64,000 bases of DNA. It comes from Pantoea endophytica. Lineage in GTDB: Bacteria > Pseudomonadota > Gammaproteobacteria > Enterobacterales > Enterobacteriaceae. How positions within the stretch are numbered: position 1 is the first letter of the stretch; the number at the start of each line of letters is the position of its first letter. Of this stretch, positions 46,316-56,804 are shown piece after piece. Location of the stretch: NCBI RefSeq assembly GCF_002858935.1, contig NZ_PJRT01000031.1:214241-278240 (forward strand), read 5' to 3'. Under the pieces are notes generated by a model that was given only the letters and a program-made list of their open reading frames with translations, did not search any database and had not been told where the DNA came from. The position numbers and the translations under genes were made by a program.

Positions 46316-48440
46316 AGCGCTTACGCCAGAAGGTCACTTGCGCCTGCGTGTGCTGGAATTTGCGCGCCGTTTCGCGGATCACAAAGGGGACATCCTGTGG
46401 CGGTGCCACTTCGTCAAAGGCATCACGCAACAGACGCTGCAGCGCCTGATAGGTTGTCAGCGCTTCACCATTTTCGCGAACACCGCCCAGCCAGTTCCCT
46501 TTCGGCGTGAAATCTTCCAGCCAGGTATACGGCGATGACAGCACCAGCAAACCACCGGCGCGGATCATCGGCGTGACATCCTGCAGGAAACGTTTTGGCT
46601 GACGCAGACGATCGATCAGGTTAGAGGCCAGCACCAGATCGTAACGGTCCGGCTGCGGCTTCAGGTTACAGGCATCGCCCTGCACAAACTGAATACGCTG
46701 CGCTTGCTCAGCTTCCAGACCAAACTCTTTCAGCCGCACCTGACGATACTCCACCAGATCGCCCTCTTCAGGCACCACATAGCGGAAATCCTCACCGGAG
46801 GTCAGCTGCAGCGCAACATCAATAAAGCGCGCCGAGTAATCCATGCCCGTTACTGCCTCGAAGTGTCGCGCCAGTTCAAAGCTGGCCCGCCCGGTGGCGC
46901 AGCCGATGTCCAGCGCCTGACCCCGCGCAGTAGAGTGCGGCAGCAGTTTTTCCACCAGCGCAGCCGCGTAGTTGGGTACGTTGTAGTAGCTCGGTCCGTA
47001 CTGGAAATCGAGATACTGCGACACCATGCTGTCGGTTTCATAAGGATTGAGCGTCATGCTCTCTTCATGGGAAGAAACGACATAGCGGAAACCGGCGTGC
47101 TGGAAGAAGTGACGACGGAAAGCGTAGCGCGCAGATTTCAGCGCTTCGTTGCCGGTGGAAATCCAGCTGCCACCTTTGATCAGCGCATGTTTGCCATCAA
47201 AGGTGGGTGTGGAGAAATCGTCGTAGAGCGGATGTACCTTAAAGCCTTCGAAACCGTTGGTTGGCGTCGTGGTCCACTGCCAGACGTTGCCGACGATGTC
47301 GTAAAACTCACCTTGTGCGAAGCGATCGACCGGGCTGGAGGAAGCCCAATATGCCAGATTGATGTTGCCCGGCGCTTCAGTCCAGTCCGGCTGATCGCCG
47401 CCAACTTGCTCACGCAGCTGCGCCCATTCGGCTTCGCAGGGAAGCTGAACAGATTTACCGGTCTCTTCCGCCAGCCAGCGACAAAACGCGGCGGCTTCCA
47501 GTTGATTCACTTCCGCCGGCCAATCCCACGGCATCGCCACTTCTTCGGCCAGCACGCGCAGTTTTAGCTGATCGGGCAGCTTTTCGTCACCGACCCAGAA
47601 TGTCGGCATCTGCGCACCGGAAAATTCACGCCAGCCCCAACCTTCGTCATCCCACCAGCGGCGATCGTTATAACCGTCCGCCGCAATAAAACGATAAAAC
47701 TCAGCATTGCTGACCAGCATTTTGCTGGCCTTAAACGGCTTCAGTTCGGTTTGCTGGCTACCGTATTCGTTATCCCAGCCATAAGTGTCGTCGGTTTTGC
47801 CCTGCTGCACACGGCCGCCGGGCATCGCGATCAGAGAGTTTTCCGGTACCGATTGACGATCGTGACGCGCCTGCGGGCAAACTGGCCAGTGCGGCTGCGG
47901 CTTAACCCATTCAATCGGCAACTGGCGCATCAGCACGCTGGAGGTTTCCAGATGAATACGTTCGTGTTCGATGCCCATCAAAACCACCCACGCCGGGCTG
48001 TCCCAGTCGATCGGCAGTTCCAGCGGCATGGTGCGAATAAACTCACTCACCAGGCTTTTCACTTTGCCACGATAGTCGCGCACTTCTGCGATGGTCGGCC
48101 AGTCGTAATGGCTGTCGTTGAGATCGTCCCAACTCATCTCATCCACGCCGATCGCCATCATCGCCTCAATACGATCGTCAACGCGTTGATCGAGGTAGCG
48201 GCCTGCCATCAGCTTATTAATGTAGAAGGTTGCGGTGTGACCAAAATAGAAGATCAGCGGATGGCGCAGCGAAATGGCTTTGTTAAACCAGGCGCGCTCG
48301 TCCGCCAGGCAATCAAACAAGCTTTCATACAGTTCCCAGGTTTGGGTGAAGTACGCCAGCAGCTCGGCCCGTTTTTGTTCGGAGTGTTGGCCGGAAAGTT
48401 TCAGCGTGCGGGTCGGTGCGGGAAGTTGGGCGGTCGTCAC
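46314..48440 (-). CDS. ovoA: 5-histidylcysteine sulfoxide synthase / N-methyltransferase OvoA
   Basis: Iron-dependent enzyme of ovothiol synthesis that joins cysteine to histidine C5 with O2; the C-terminal part methylates the imidazole in the last step. It has 708 residues in three parts: a DinB-like helical domain with metal ligands H-x3-H-x-E (H159, H163, E165 in EHERIHLE); an FGE/sulfatase-modifying domain, about 200-455, containing GNVWQWT and GFRYV; and a SAM methyltransferase from about 500, with motif I ALDIGCATGRASFEL. The best studied bacterial OvoA is from Erwinia tasmaniensis. The start is GTG (48440) with GGAG 6 bases upstream. It follows viaA by 67 bases and occupies the place of asnA. 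Confidence 0.93.
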   Translation of the reverse strand: MTTAQLPAPTRTLKLSGQHSEQKRAELLAYFTQTWELYESLFDCLADERAWFNKAISLRHPLIFYFGHTATFYINKLMAGRYLDQRVDDRIEAMMAIGVDEMSWDDLNDSHYDWPTIAEVRDYRGKVKSLVSEFIRTMPLELPIDWDSPAWVVLMGIEHERIHLETSSVLMRQLPIEWVKPQPHWPVCPQARHDRQSVPENSLIAMPGGRVQQGKTDDTYGWDNEYGSQQTELKPFKASKMLVSNAEFYRFIAADGYNDRRWWDDEGWGWREFSGAQMPTFWVGDEKLPDQLKLRVLAEEVAMPWDWPAEVNQLEAAAFCRWLAEETGKSVQLPCEAEWAQLREQVGGDQPDWTEAPGNINLAYWASSSPVDRFAQGEFYDIVGNVWQWTTTPTNGFEGFKVHPLYDDFSTPTFDGKHALIKGGSWISTGNEALKSARYAFRRHFFQHAGFRYVVSSHEESMTLNPYETDSMVSQYLDFQYGPSYYNVPNYAAALVEKLLPHSTARGQALDIGCATGRASFELARHFEAVTGMDYSARFIDVALQLTSGEDFRYVVPEEGDLVEYRQVRLKEFGLEAEQAQRIQFVQGDACNLKPQPDRYDLVLASNLIDRLRQPKRFLQDVTPMIRAGGLLVLSSPYTWLEDFTPKGNWLGGVRENGEALTTYQALQRLLRDAFDEVAPPQDVPFVIRETARKFQHTQAQVTFWRKR

Positions 48441-48507
48441 AAGGTGCTCCAGTTTGCTAAATGCTCGAACTTATCAATATAGCAAATTAGCATTTCCGCC
48501 AGATGAA

Positions 48508-49968
48508 TTAGCGCTGCCAGCGGCGCAGCAGACGGCTTTTCAGACCGGTGTCGAAGCGCCAGATGTGATCGAAGATGCGCAGAATGCCGGGTTTGCCATG
48601 CAGCGACATTGCTACCGCGTGGAAGCGCTGTTGATGTTGGCGCTGACGCTGCTTAATGGTGCTGACGATGTCGTCCGGCAAACGCTGGGCAATAAAATCC
48701 GAAACGATCACCGCATCCGCTTCCTGCCACGCGCTGCCTTCCATGCGTTTCACCACCGCCGCAAGGCAGGCAGCGAGATCGGTACCGCCGCGAAAACGCT
48801 GGCTGAGGAAACGGATCGCCTGCTCAATGCCGTTATCAGCGGTGAGTTCATAACCGATCACTTCATGAGCAAACAGCATGATGTAGCAGCGGCGCTTATC
48901 CGCCAGCGCCACTTTCAGCAGCGCCAGGCAAAAGGCTTTGGCGCAGCGTTCATTGAAACCGCCCATCGAACCAGATGTATCAACGCAGACGATAAACGGG
49001 CCGCGCGGTTGCTCTTCATGCTGCTGGTGGCTGACCGGACTCATGGTGATTTTTTCGTGCCACGCATCGCCCTGTAGACGATAAGTCAGCAAGCGTTTCT
49101 CGACTAAGCGCCGATAAAACTCCAGCTCTAACTCGCTTATGCTCAATGCCGCTAGCTCAGGTGGCAACAGACGCAGCACATCATCGCTTTGATGAATGCC
49201 GCTGACTTCTTCCGGGACGTTATCCTGTTCGCGCACCAGCTGGTGAAACGCTTCCAGCGGCGCATCCTGCGACGGCACTGATTTGGCCTCGCGGCTGCGA
49301 CCCAGCTGCTGCGCCAGCTTCATCAATTCCGGCTGCTGGGCGAGGAAATCGCCGTACTGCACGATCAGTTCATAATCGCCGTGCTGCAGCGGCGCTTTGC
49401 TTAAATCCCACAGGCGTCCGGCGGCGGCTTCATCGTCATCGGTCAGGATCGGCGCCAGCTGACCGCTAATCGCCATGCGCTGCTGCAGCTCGGCCATCAA
49501 GCGTTCGCGCTGCTCTTCCAGAAGGGTTTCATTCAGCGTCAGCGTTTGCAGCGTCAGGCTGAGACGCCAGCGTTGCAGGAACAAGGTGTGTTGCGCGTTG
49601 CTGAGCTGGTCGCTTTCAGCATTCAGCAGCAGTTTGCTGGCTTCTTCGATGAACGGCGACGGCAGGCTTTTCAGCTGCGTCATAATGTTGGGTAACTGCT
49701 GGGTGAAATGTTGCGTGCTGAGTAGCTGCATCTGTTGAAACAGCTGAAACTCCTGCGCCAGCGCTTCTGGCACCGGCGTGACTTTGATCTGCTCGGCGAT
49801 CTCCGATCGCCAGCGCGGCAGATCGCGCATCATGGCTTGTTTCAGGCGGGGAAATTTCTCAAAGAACAGCGCCAGTTGCGGCGAGGCGAGCAGCGCGATA
49901 ATCAGCTCTTCGATTAACTCGGTTTCGCCAATCGACAACAGCGCACTCAGCGTCTCCAGTGAGATCAT
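48508..49968 (-). CDS. viaA: VWA-domain protein ViaA
   Basis: Partner of the MoxR ATPase RavA; in E. coli the pair interacts with respiratory complexes and affects aminoglycoside sensitivity. It has 486 residues (E. coli 483). The mostly helical N-terminal half is followed by a von Willebrand A domain with the MIDAS motif DTSGSMGG from about residue 328, and a C-terminal FRGGTDLAA. The start overlaps the ravA stop by 4 bases. Confidence 0.96.
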   Translation of the reverse strand: MISLETLSALLSIGETELIEELIIALLASPQLALFFEKFPRLKQAMMRDLPRWRSEIAEQIKVTPVPEALAQEFQLFQQMQLLSTQHFTQQLPNIMTQLKSLPSPFIEEASKLLLNAESDQLSNAQHTLFLQRWRLSLTLQTLTLNETLLEEQRERLMAELQQRMAISGQLAPILTDDDEAAAGRLWDLSKAPLQHGDYELIVQYGDFLAQQPELMKLAQQLGRSREAKSVPSQDAPLEAFHQLVREQDNVPEEVSGIHQSDDVLRLLPPELAALSISELELEFYRRLVEKRLLTYRLQGDAWHEKITMSPVSHQQHEEQPRGPFIVCVDTSGSMGGFNERCAKAFCLALLKVALADKRRCYIMLFAHEVIGYELTADNGIEQAIRFLSQRFRGGTDLAACLAAVVKRMEGSAWQEADAVIVSDFIAQRLPDDIVSTIKQRQRQHQQRFHAVAMSLHGKPGILRIFDHIWRFDTGLKSRLLRRWQR

Positions 49969-51461
49969 TTTCTCGCCTGTTTCAGCTGTTCCGCGACATC
50001 CTGCAGGCTGGTTTCGATGCGTGCCAGCCAGTCATCGCTAATGAACAGACAGCGCTGATGCTGGCTGAACAGCGTGCGCTGCGCGCGCAGCTGGGTTTCC
50101 AGCGCGTCATATTCATCAGCGATCTCCTGCGGCATCTCGCTGCTGCTGCTGGCGCCCGGCAGCGTCAGACGCGTGGATTGCAGGCTGACATCGCGCAGCG
50201 TCAAACAGTGATGGGTATCCACCAGCATATCCAGCGTCTGACCAAAGCCGATGCCGTTCAGCTTGCCACGGATTTCACCGCCCTTCAGCAGCCACTGATC
50301 CAACGCTTCGCGGCCAATCAGAATGTGCGTCACCTGCATGTCGTGCAGCATCAACGGTTGTTGCAGCATTAGCGTCAGTTGATCATCGGTGATGGCGGCG
50401 GGTAATTCGTAGTGCGGTTTGCGGCTGAACATGCCGCTGTGTTTTTCCAGCGTCAGCGCTTGCGCCACGCTTTGCTGCTGTTGCAGCGCCAGCCGGCGGC
50501 TTTTGATCTGCTGCAGCTTGTGTAGCAGCGCCTGTTGCTGCCACGCGTGTTGCGACATTAGCGTATCGATTTCGCGATCCAGCATTTTCATCGACGCCAC
50601 GTCATGCCACAGGCAATCTTTCAGCAGCACTAAGTCGATGGGCGCGATGGCCACGCGGCCGCTGTAAAAGGCGCTAGCCTGCAACAGGTGAATGGCTTTC
50701 TTCCAGCGACGATCGGAAATGTACGGCGCGTCCGGCAGCGTTTCTAACTGCTGACGAAGCTGATAAATCAGTTCAAACACATGATCCGGCAAACTGACCT
50801 GGCTGATGCCTTTCTGCCACTGCTCATACTCTTCGTCGCTGATGCGCAACGATTCCGCCACCGGATTGTCGTTTTCATCCTGCTGGTGGGTGAGCATGCT
50901 GCGGAAGTTCTGCTTCTCATGCACGTTATCCAGCCACAGGCGAATCAACATGCGGTCATACAGCGCTTCGAGGCCACTATCGGCTTCCGGCAATTCGTTG
51001 GAAGCGGTAACCAGCAGGCGCATCGGAATTTTTTCTTCGCTGTCGCCATTGCGGAAGCGGCGTTCGTTAATGGCGGTCAACAAGGTATTAAGAATTGCCG
51101 GGCCGGCTTTCCAGATTTCGTCGAGGAAGACAATTTCGGCATCCGGCAGATAACCTTTGGTCAGACGCTGATAACGCCCTTCATCTTTCAATGCCTGAAT
51201 CGACAGCGGGCCAAACACCTCTTCGGGGGTGGAAAAACGGGTCATCAGGTATTCAAATGCGCGGGCGTGCTGAAAGGCATATTTCAATCGGCGGGCAATC
51301 AGACTCTTGGCGATGCCCGGCGGCCCGAGCAGAAACACGCTTTCGCCACTTAAGGCAGCCAGTAAACAGAGGCGGATCGCATGATGGCGTTCATACAGCC
51401 CTTTTTCCAGAGCGTTGCTCAGGCGAGAAATTCTTTCTGCCAAAAGATGGGGTTGAGCCAT
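49965..51461 (-). CDS. ravA: MoxR-family AAA+ ATPase RavA
   Basis: Hexameric ATPase that binds the inducible lysine decarboxylase in E. coli and works with ViaA. It has 498 residues, the E. coli length, starting [20 protein letters not shown]. Walker A is GPPGIAKS (about 45-52), Walker B is [11 protein letters not shown], and sensor 1 is [15 protein letters not shown]. The C-terminal LARA domain follows the AAA+ module. The ATG at 51461 is favoured over one two codons upstream by homology. It is divergent from kup. Confidence 0.97.
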   Translation of the reverse strand: MAQPHLLAERISRLSNALEKGLYERHHAIRLCLLAALSGESVFLLGPPGIAKSLIARRLKYAFQHARAFEYLMTRFSTPEEVFGPLSIQALKDEGRYQRLTKGYLPDAEIVFLDEIWKAGPAILNTLLTAINERRFRNGDSEEKIPMRLLVTASNELPEADSGLEALYDRMLIRLWLDNVHEKQNFRSMLTHQQDENDNPVAESLRISDEEYEQWQKGISQVSLPDHVFELIYQLRQQLETLPDAPYISDRRWKKAIHLLQASAFYSGRVAIAPIDLVLLKDCLWHDVASMKMLDREIDTLMSQHAWQQQALLHKLQQIKSRRLALQQQQSVAQALTLEKHSGMFSRKPHYELPAAITDDQLTLMLQQPLMLHDMQVTHILIGREALDQWLLKGGEIRGKLNGIGFGQTLDMLVDTHHCLTLRDVSLQSTRLTLPGASSSSEMPQEIADEYDALETQLRAQRTLFSQHQRCLFISDDWLARIETSLQDVAEQLKQARK

Positions 51462-51758
51462 AATCACATCATTATCCTTTTGATCCTGGTGCCGTCATAG
51501 TCTGGCGAGCGCAATACTCTACTGATTATCATGCGCGATTGCGTTGATAGCCGTCAGCTTTTTTGTTTCAGAAGGTTGATGCGAGAAAACTCGCCGCTTC
51601 CAACGGTTTTTTGGCGCTATTTTCGGCGAAAAACCGCGTCACCGACGCGATGGTGACACTTTGTAAGAGTAGGTTTTTTTGGGAATATGTGCATACTGTG
51701 CGCTTTTTGATGGCTTGAGCGGAAGGCAAGCGCCTCCGGCTCCAACAAAAGACAACTT

Positions 51759-53627
51759 ATGAGCTCGGATAAGAAACAGTCCCTTGGGGCAGTCACGCTG
51801 GCGGCAATTGGCGTGGTGTATGGCGATATCGGTACCAGCCCACTCTATACATTGCGTGAATGCCTCTCTGGTCAGTTTGGATTTGGCGTGGAGCGCGAAG
51901 CGGTTTTTGGCTTCCTGTCGCTGATTTTCTGGCTGCTGATTCTGGTGGTGTCGCTGAAGTACATCAGCTACGTGATGCGTGCAGATAACGCCGGTGAAGG
52001 CGGGATTTTAACGCTGATGTCACTGGCCGGACGAAACACCGGCGCCAGAGCCACCGCGATACTGGTGATCATGGGCCTGATCGGCGGCAGCTTCTTCTAC
52101 GGGGAAGTGGTGATCACGCCGGCGGTGTCGGTGCTATCGGCGATAGAAGGTCTGGAAATTGCCGCGCCGAGCCTCGATACCTACATCGTGCCGTTGGCGA
52201 TTGCGGTGCTGACCTTGCTGTTTGTCATCCAGAAGCACGGCACCGGCATTGTCGGTAAGCTGTTCGCGCCGGTGATGCTGCTGTGGTTTATCATCCTCGC
52301 CGTATTGGGTGCGCGTAGCATCATTAATAATCCTGACGTGCTGCACGCCATGAATCCTTACTGGGCGCTGCACTTCTTTATTCAATACAAAAGTGTCTCT
52401 TTCTTCGCGCTGGGCGCGGTGGTGCTGGCAATTACCGGCGTGGAAGCGCTGTATGCCGATATGGGCCACTTCGGTAAATTCCCGATTCGTCTCGCCTGGT
52501 TTATCGTGGTGCTGCCTTCACTGGTGCTCAACTACTTTGGTCAGGGCGCGCTGCTGCTCAAACATCCTGAAGCGATCAAAAACCCGTTCTTCCTGCTTGC
52601 GCCGGATTGGATGCTGATCCCGATGTTGATTCTTGCCACCTTAGCCACAGTGATCGCCTCGCAAGCGGTGATTTCCGGCGTGTTCTCATTAACGCGTCAG
52701 GCAGTGCGTCTCGGCTATTTGCCGCCGATGCGCATTGTGCACACCTCAGAAGAGGAGTCCGGGCAGATCTATATTCCGGTGATTAACTGGCTGCTCTACT
52801 TCTCGGTGGTGATTGTGATTGTCGGCTTCGAACACTCCAGCAATTTGGCGGCGGCTTATGGCATCGCGGTCACCGGCACCATGGTGCTGACCGCCATTCT
52901 CTGTTCTACCGTGGCGATTCAAAACTGGCACTGGAACCGCTATCTGGTGGTGCTGATTCTGATTGCCATGCTGATCATCGACGTGTCGCTGTTCTCCGCC
53001 AACCTGATCAAGGTGTTCTCCGGCGGTTGGCTGCCGCTGACGCTGGCGCTGATGATGTTCATCATCATGACTACCTGGAAAAGCGAGCGTTTCCGTCTGC
53101 TGCGTCGTATGCATGAGCACGGCAATTCACTGGAAGCGATGATTGCGTCGCTGGAGAAATCGCCGCCGGTACGCGTGCCGGGCACCGCAGTGTATATGTC
53201 GCGTGCGCTGAATGTGATTCCGTTTGCCATGCTGCATAACCTCAAGCACAACAAAGTGTTGCACGAGCGCGTGGTGCTGCTGACGCTGCGTACGGAAGAT
53301 GCGCCTTACGTGCATAACGTCCGTCGTGTGACCATCGAACAGTTGTCGCCGACCTTCTGGCGCGTGGTGGCGAGTTACGGCTGGCGCGAAACGCCAAACG
53401 TCGAAGAGATCTTCCATCGTTGCGGTCTTGAAGGCCTCAACTGCCGCATGATGGAGACCTCCTTCTTTATGTCGCATGAATCGCTGATTATCGGCGATCG
53501 TCCGTGGTATCTGCGCCTGCGTGGCAAGCTGTTCCTCGCGCTGCAACGCAATGCGCTGCGCGCGCCGGATCAGTTTGAAATCCCACCGAACCGCGTGATC
53601 GAGTTGGGAACCCAGGTCGAGATTTAA
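51759..53627 (+). CDS. kup: Low-affinity potassium:proton symporter Kup
   Basis: K+ uptake protein of the KUP/HAK family, important at low pH. It has 622 residues, as in E. coli. It starts [20 protein letters not shown] with the family motif [17 protein letters not shown], has about twelve membrane segments to residue ~430, and a cytoplasmic C-terminal domain ending [12 protein letters not shown]. The 297-base gap upstream (51462-51758) holds the ravA and kup promoters; I see no other gene there. Confidence 0.98.
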   Translation: MSSDKKQSLGAVTLAAIGVVYGDIGTSPLYTLRECLSGQFGFGVEREAVFGFLSLIFWLLILVVSLKYISYVMRADNAGEGGILTLMSLAGRNTGARATAILVIMGLIGGSFFYGEVVITPAVSVLSAIEGLEIAAPSLDTYIVPLAIAVLTLLFVIQKHGTGIVGKLFAPVMLLWFIILAVLGARSIINNPDVLHAMNPYWALHFFIQYKSVSFFALGAVVLAITGVEALYADMGHFGKFPIRLAWFIVVLPSLVLNYFGQGALLLKHPEAIKNPFFLLAPDWMLIPMLILATLATVIASQAVISGVFSLTRQAVRLGYLPPMRIVHTSEEESGQIYIPVINWLLYFSVVIVIVGFEHSSNLAAAYGIAVTGTMVLTAILCSTVAIQNWHWNRYLVVLILIAMLIIDVSLFSANLIKVFSGGWLPLTLALMMFIIMTTWKSERFRLLRRMHEHGNSLEAMIASLEKSPPVRVPGTAVYMSRALNVIPFAMLHNLKHNKVLHERVVLLTLRTEDAPYVHNVRRVTIEQLSPTFWRVVASYGWRETPNVEEIFHRCGLEGLNCRMMETSFFMSHESLIIGDRPWYLRLRGKLFLALQRNALRAPDQFEIPPNRVIELGTQVEI

Positions 53628-53633
53628 TGTTGT

Positions 53634-53660
53634 GCGCGTCACCAACTCAAGGTGACGCGC
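53634..53660. terminator. Hairpin at the kup/qseC convergent junction
   Basis: Perfect 10-base stem GCGCGTCACC / GGTGACGCGC around a 7-base loop, overlapping the last codons of qseC. It could end both transcripts. Confidence 0.65.
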
Positions 53661-54970
53661 AATCCTCCGCTGGCGCGCTGGCTGAACTGCAAGCGAACGC
53701 CGTGTAGCTGGGCAATATTTTTCACGATGGAAAGCCCTAATCCGCTGCCGGTTTGCGCCTGTCCCGGCGGTCGCCAGAAGCGTTCACCCAACCTTATCAA
53801 CTGCTCATCGCTGACGCCTGGCCCGTTATCATCAACGGTAATGGCGCGGGCATTGAGCTGCACATCAACAGTGCTGCCCGACGGCGAATAGCGCAGCGCG
53901 TTATCCAGCAGATTGCGCACCATCAACCCCAGCAACAGCGGATGACCGTTCATCACCGGTTCGGCATGGCTGGTGAACTGCAAAGCGGTGTTTTGTTGTT
54001 CTGCCTGCGGGAAGTGCTCCGCCAGCAGGTTTTGCAGCAGCGGCGCCAGCGCCACCGGTTGAAACTCGCTGCGCAGATCGTCGGCTTCCACGCGTGACAG
54101 CGTTAAGAGCTGATCCACCAGACGCGTGGCGCGCACGATGCCGCTATCCAGTTGCTGAATGGCGCGTTTGCGCATCGCCTCATCATCATCAGCCAACTGA
54201 ATCACTTCACTCTGCACGCGCAGCGCCGCCAGCGGGCTGCGCAGTTCATGGGCGGCATCGGAGGTAAAACGACGTTCGCGCTGCACCAGATGCGCCATAC
54301 GACTGAACAAGCCGTTTAGCGCCACCACCAGCGGCTTCACCTCTTTAGGCAAGCGCGTGTCCGGCAATGGCGTGGCATCATCCGGCGCACGCTGATGCAG
54401 GGAAAGCGTGAGGCGTTTCAACGGGCGCAGCTCGAACCACACCAGCGCCAGCAGCAGCAGCAACATAAAGGGCATGGCAATCAGCCACGGCAGCAGGCTG
54501 CTGAGCGCCAGATCGCGCGTCATATCTTCGCGGTATTCCCATTCTTGCCCGACCACCACGCGATAGCGCTTATCCTCGGAGGTGAGCCACACCAGGCGCC
54601 AGCTATCTTTATCGCCGCGCAGTCGTCCATCAACAAAGCCATCGCGCTGATGATCGAATTGCAGGTCGCGACCGTTTTCGCCGTCGTTCAACAGTGGCTG
54701 GCCTGCCGCGCTGAAAATGGCAAATGCCAGCGCATCATCATCCTGATCGCCGCGGTGATGGCGCAGGATCGCTTTGGTTTTCGGCAACGTCACGTCCTGC
54801 AGCGAGGTGGGATCAAGCGCTATCAGCCGTTTGGCGAACAGCATCTGCTGAGTATCAAACAGCTCGTTTACCGTATCGCGGGTTTGATGCCAGGCGCTGA
54901 GGCCGGCCAAGCCGCCGCACACTATAATCAGCAGCACAAAGCCGATGGCGAGGCGCAGAAACAGACTCAT
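53639..54970 (-). CDS. qseC: Sensor histidine kinase QseC
   Basis: Inner-membrane kinase of the QseBC system; in E. coli linked to autoinducer-3/catecholamine sensing and cross-talk with PmrAB. It has 443 residues (E. coli 449). Two membrane segments (about 6-26 and 158-180) flank a periplasmic sensor with [10 protein letters not shown], matching E. coli QseC. The phosphoacceptor is H241 in [15 protein letters not shown], the N-box is [11 protein letters not shown], and G-boxes are DNGPGV and GSGLGLSI. It overlaps qseB by 4 bases. In E. coli this module lies far away; here it is between kup and rbs. Confidence 0.92.
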   Translation of the reverse strand: MSLFLRLAIGFVLLIIVCGGLAGLSAWHQTRDTVNELFDTQQMLFAKRLIALDPTSLQDVTLPKTKAILRHHRGDQDDDALAFAIFSAAGQPLLNDGENGRDLQFDHQRDGFVDGRLRGDKDSWRLVWLTSEDKRYRVVVGQEWEYREDMTRDLALSSLLPWLIAMPFMLLLLLALVWFELRPLKRLTLSLHQRAPDDATPLPDTRLPKEVKPLVVALNGLFSRMAHLVQRERRFTSDAAHELRSPLAALRVQSEVIQLADDDEAMRKRAIQQLDSGIVRATRLVDQLLTLSRVEADDLRSEFQPVALAPLLQNLLAEHFPQAEQQNTALQFTSHAEPVMNGHPLLLGLMVRNLLDNALRYSPSGSTVDVQLNARAITVDDNGPGVSDEQLIRLGERFWRPPGQAQTGSGLGLSIVKNIAQLHGVRLQFSQRASGGLRVTLSW

Positions 54971-55629
54971 TCCGCCGCTCCCAGCGTATAACCGACGCCG
55001 TGTACGGTACGAATAAACTGGCTGCCGAGTTTCTTGCGCAGATGATGAATGTGCACTTCCACCGCATTGCTGGAGACATCTTCATCCCAGCTGTAGAGCT
55101 TCTCCTCCAGCTGACTGCGCGTCAGCACGCGGCCAGGATTACGCAGAAACAGTTCCAGCAGCGCCAGTTCGCGGCTCTTCAGGCTGACGGCTTCGCCATC
55201 GCACAGCACGCTGTGGCTGCCGGGCGCCATTACCACGTTGCCGTGTTTCAGTTCCGGCTGCAGTTGCCCGTGACGGCGACGGATTAGCGCCTGCAAGCGT
55301 GCCGCCACTTCTGTTAACGCAAACGGCTTACACAGGTAATCGTCGGCGCCGAGTTGTAATCCCTGGACGCGCTGATCGAGCGCATCGCGCGCGGTGAGGA
55401 TCAGCACCGGCACATCGTGTCCTTGCTGGCGCCACTGACGCAGGATATCCAGACCATCGCGTTCGGGCAGCGACAGATCCAGCACCACTGCGTCCCAGGG
55501 CGCGGCGGTCAACGCCTGAAATCCGGCTTCGCCGGAGACAAACCAATCCACGCTGAAACCGAGTTTGGTCAACCCGACTTTCAAACCGTCGCCAATCAGC
55601 GTGTCATCTTCAATCAGTAAAATGCGCAT
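54967..55629 (-). CDS. qseB: OmpR-family response regulator QseB
   Basis: Transcriptional regulator partnered with QseC. It has 220 residues (E. coli 219). The receiver domain starts [20 protein letters not shown] with phosphoacceptor D51, switch T79-region ILTARD and K101-region CKPF. The winged-helix output domain ends [20 protein letters not shown]. The ATG at 55629 has AAGGAG 5-6 bases upstream; a TTG one codon earlier is less likely. It is divergent from ygiW. Confidence 0.93.
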   Translation of the reverse strand: MRILLIEDDTLIGDGLKVGLTKLGFSVDWFVSGEAGFQALTAAPWDAVVLDLSLPERDGLDILRQWRQQGHDVPVLILTARDALDQRVQGLQLGADDYLCKPFALTEVAARLQALIRRRHGQLQPELKHGNVVMAPGSHSVLCDGEAVSLKSRELALLELFLRNPGRVLTRSQLEEKLYSWDEDVSSNAVEVHIHHLRKKLGSQFIRTVHGVGYTLGAAE

Positions 55630-55735
55630 CAACTCTCCTTCTGTTAAGCGGAGTTATACGAAGCACAATTGCTCTTGTACAGCGAAAATCCCGGCAAATA
55701 GACTATTTTTCATGAATGTTAGCCAAACGGATTCT

Positions 55736-55752
55736 CTTAAGATCCTGTTAAG
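55736..55752 (+). promoter_or_regulatory. QseB/PmrA-type box before ygiW
   Basis: CTTAAG-ATCCT-GTTAAG is a direct repeat with 5-base spacing, the form recognised by PmrA and QseB (YTTAAK-N5-YTTAAK). A -10-like TATGGT follows at about 55758. It lies in the qseB-ygiW divergent gap, so it may serve either gene. Confidence 0.75.
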
Positions 55753-55809
55753 AACCTTATGGTGAAATAGCTCCCGTAAACCGACACATTCATGGAAAAG
55801 AGGTGAATT

Positions 55810-56205
55810 ATGAAAAAGTCTGCAGCTCTGTTAGCGATTGTCGCCCTGGCCGCCACGCCGGTTCTTGCCGCTCAGCAAGGTGGCTTTGTTGATCCCAATG
55901 CGCCATCCGCGCAGGTGAAGTCCGGTGGGTTCAAAGCCGACAACACCAGCGTTGTCACGGTGAAACAGGCCGAAGAGATGAAGGACGATAGCTGGATTAC
56001 CGTGCGCGGTACGCTTGAGAAGCAAATCGGTGATGAGGATTATCAGTTCCGTGATGCCACCGGCACCATGAAAGTTGAAATCGATCATAAACACTGGAAC
56101 GGTTTGACCATCACGCCGAAGGATCAGGTAGAACTGACCGGCGAACTGGATAAAGATTTCAACTCCATCGAACTGGACGTGAAACAGGTACGTAAACTGC
56201 CGTAA
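55810..56205 (+). CDS. ygiW: Periplasmic OB-fold (BOF) stress protein YgiW
   Basis: 131-residue secreted protein of the BOF family (VisP in Salmonella), implicated in stress tolerance and envelope regulation and typically controlled by QseBC. The signal peptide is MKKSAALLAIVALAATPVLA with cleavage after residue 20. The OB-fold core contains DSWITVRGTLEKQIGDEDY and VEIDHKHWNGLTITPKDQVE. It is divergent from qseBC, as in E. coli, which shows that the whole three-gene module moved together. Confidence 0.92.
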   Translation: MKKSAALLAIVALAATPVLAAQQGGFVDPNAPSAQVKSGGFKADNTSVVTVKQAEEMKDDSWITVRGTLEKQIGDEDYQFRDATGTMKVEIDHKHWNGLTITPKDQVELTGELDKDFNSIELDVKQVRKLP

Positions 56206-56271
56206 TGCCATCTTCGGGGCCGCAGCAGCGGCTCCAAAATCCCACCAAACTCAAATTCTCTCTGGCACAAG

Positions 56272-56361
56272 CGAAACGTTTCGATGGCGATCACATTTCC
56301 GTGATGCTGTCATTGAGTTGCCGTGCGCATTTTATACACTCCCGATCAGCGAAACGTTTCG
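56272..56361 (+). promoter_or_regulatory. rbs promoter with two RbsR operators
   Basis: CGAAACGTTTCG occurs at 56272-56283 and again at 56350-56361, the second extended to a perfect 18-base palindrome CAGCGAAACGTTTCGCTG (56347-56364). A -10-like TATACA lies between them at about 56333. The sites match the LacI-family RbsR operator. Their centres are 78 bases apart. Confidence 0.85.
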
Positions 56362-56377
56362 CTGTGGAGTGGAATAA

Positions 56378-56797
56378 ATGAAAAAAGGTCGCTTGTTAAA
56401 CGCTGAAGTCTCACATGTGATTGCTCGCCTGGGGCACACCGATACGCTGACGATTGCAGATGCAGGCTTGCCGATTCCGGCCGGTCCACAGCGCATCGAT
56501 CTGGCGTTAACGCCGGGTACGCCCGAATTTCTACAGGTAGTTGACGTTGTCACGCAGGAGATGCAGGTCGAAAGCGCCCTGATGGCGGAGGAGATTAAGC
56601 AGCACAATCCGCAGCTCCACAGCGCACTGCTCGCCGTGCTCGAAGCCTTGCAACAGCACCAGGGGAATGTCATCACCATCCGTTACACCAGCCATGAACA
56701 ATTCAAACAACATACGCAGCGTAGTCAGGCGGTCATTCGCAGCGGAGAGTGTTCTCCGTATGCGAATGTCATCCTGAGCGCCGGCGTGACCTTCTGA
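56378..56797 (+). CDS. rbsD: D-ribose pyranase
   Basis: Interconverts beta-pyranose and furanose forms of ribose so RbsK can use it. It has 139 residues, as in E. coli. Catalytic H20 is in [20 protein letters not shown] (shown to 20), and the C-terminal [15 protein letters not shown] is conserved. First gene of rbsDACBKR; GGAGTGG lies 8 bases upstream. Confidence 0.97.
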   Translation: MKKGRLLNAEVSHVIARLGHTDTLTIADAGLPIPAGPQRIDLALTPGTPEFLQVVDVVTQEMQVESALMAEEIKQHNPQLHSALLAVLEALQQHQGNVITIRYTSHEQFKQHTQRSQAVIRSGECSPYANVILSAGVTF

Positions 56798-56804
56798 GGC
56801 CGCT

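Noticed and set aside
46704..47567. Plus-strand open frame (287 residues) opposite ovoA
   Set aside because: Lies wholly inside ovoA, whose catalytic motifs are intact; no independent evidence of coding.
56290..56306. CRP-like sequence in the rbs promoter (ATCACA...GTGAT)
   Set aside because: The half-sites point outward, opposite to the CRP consensus, so I do not call it, although rbs is CRP-activated in E. coli.
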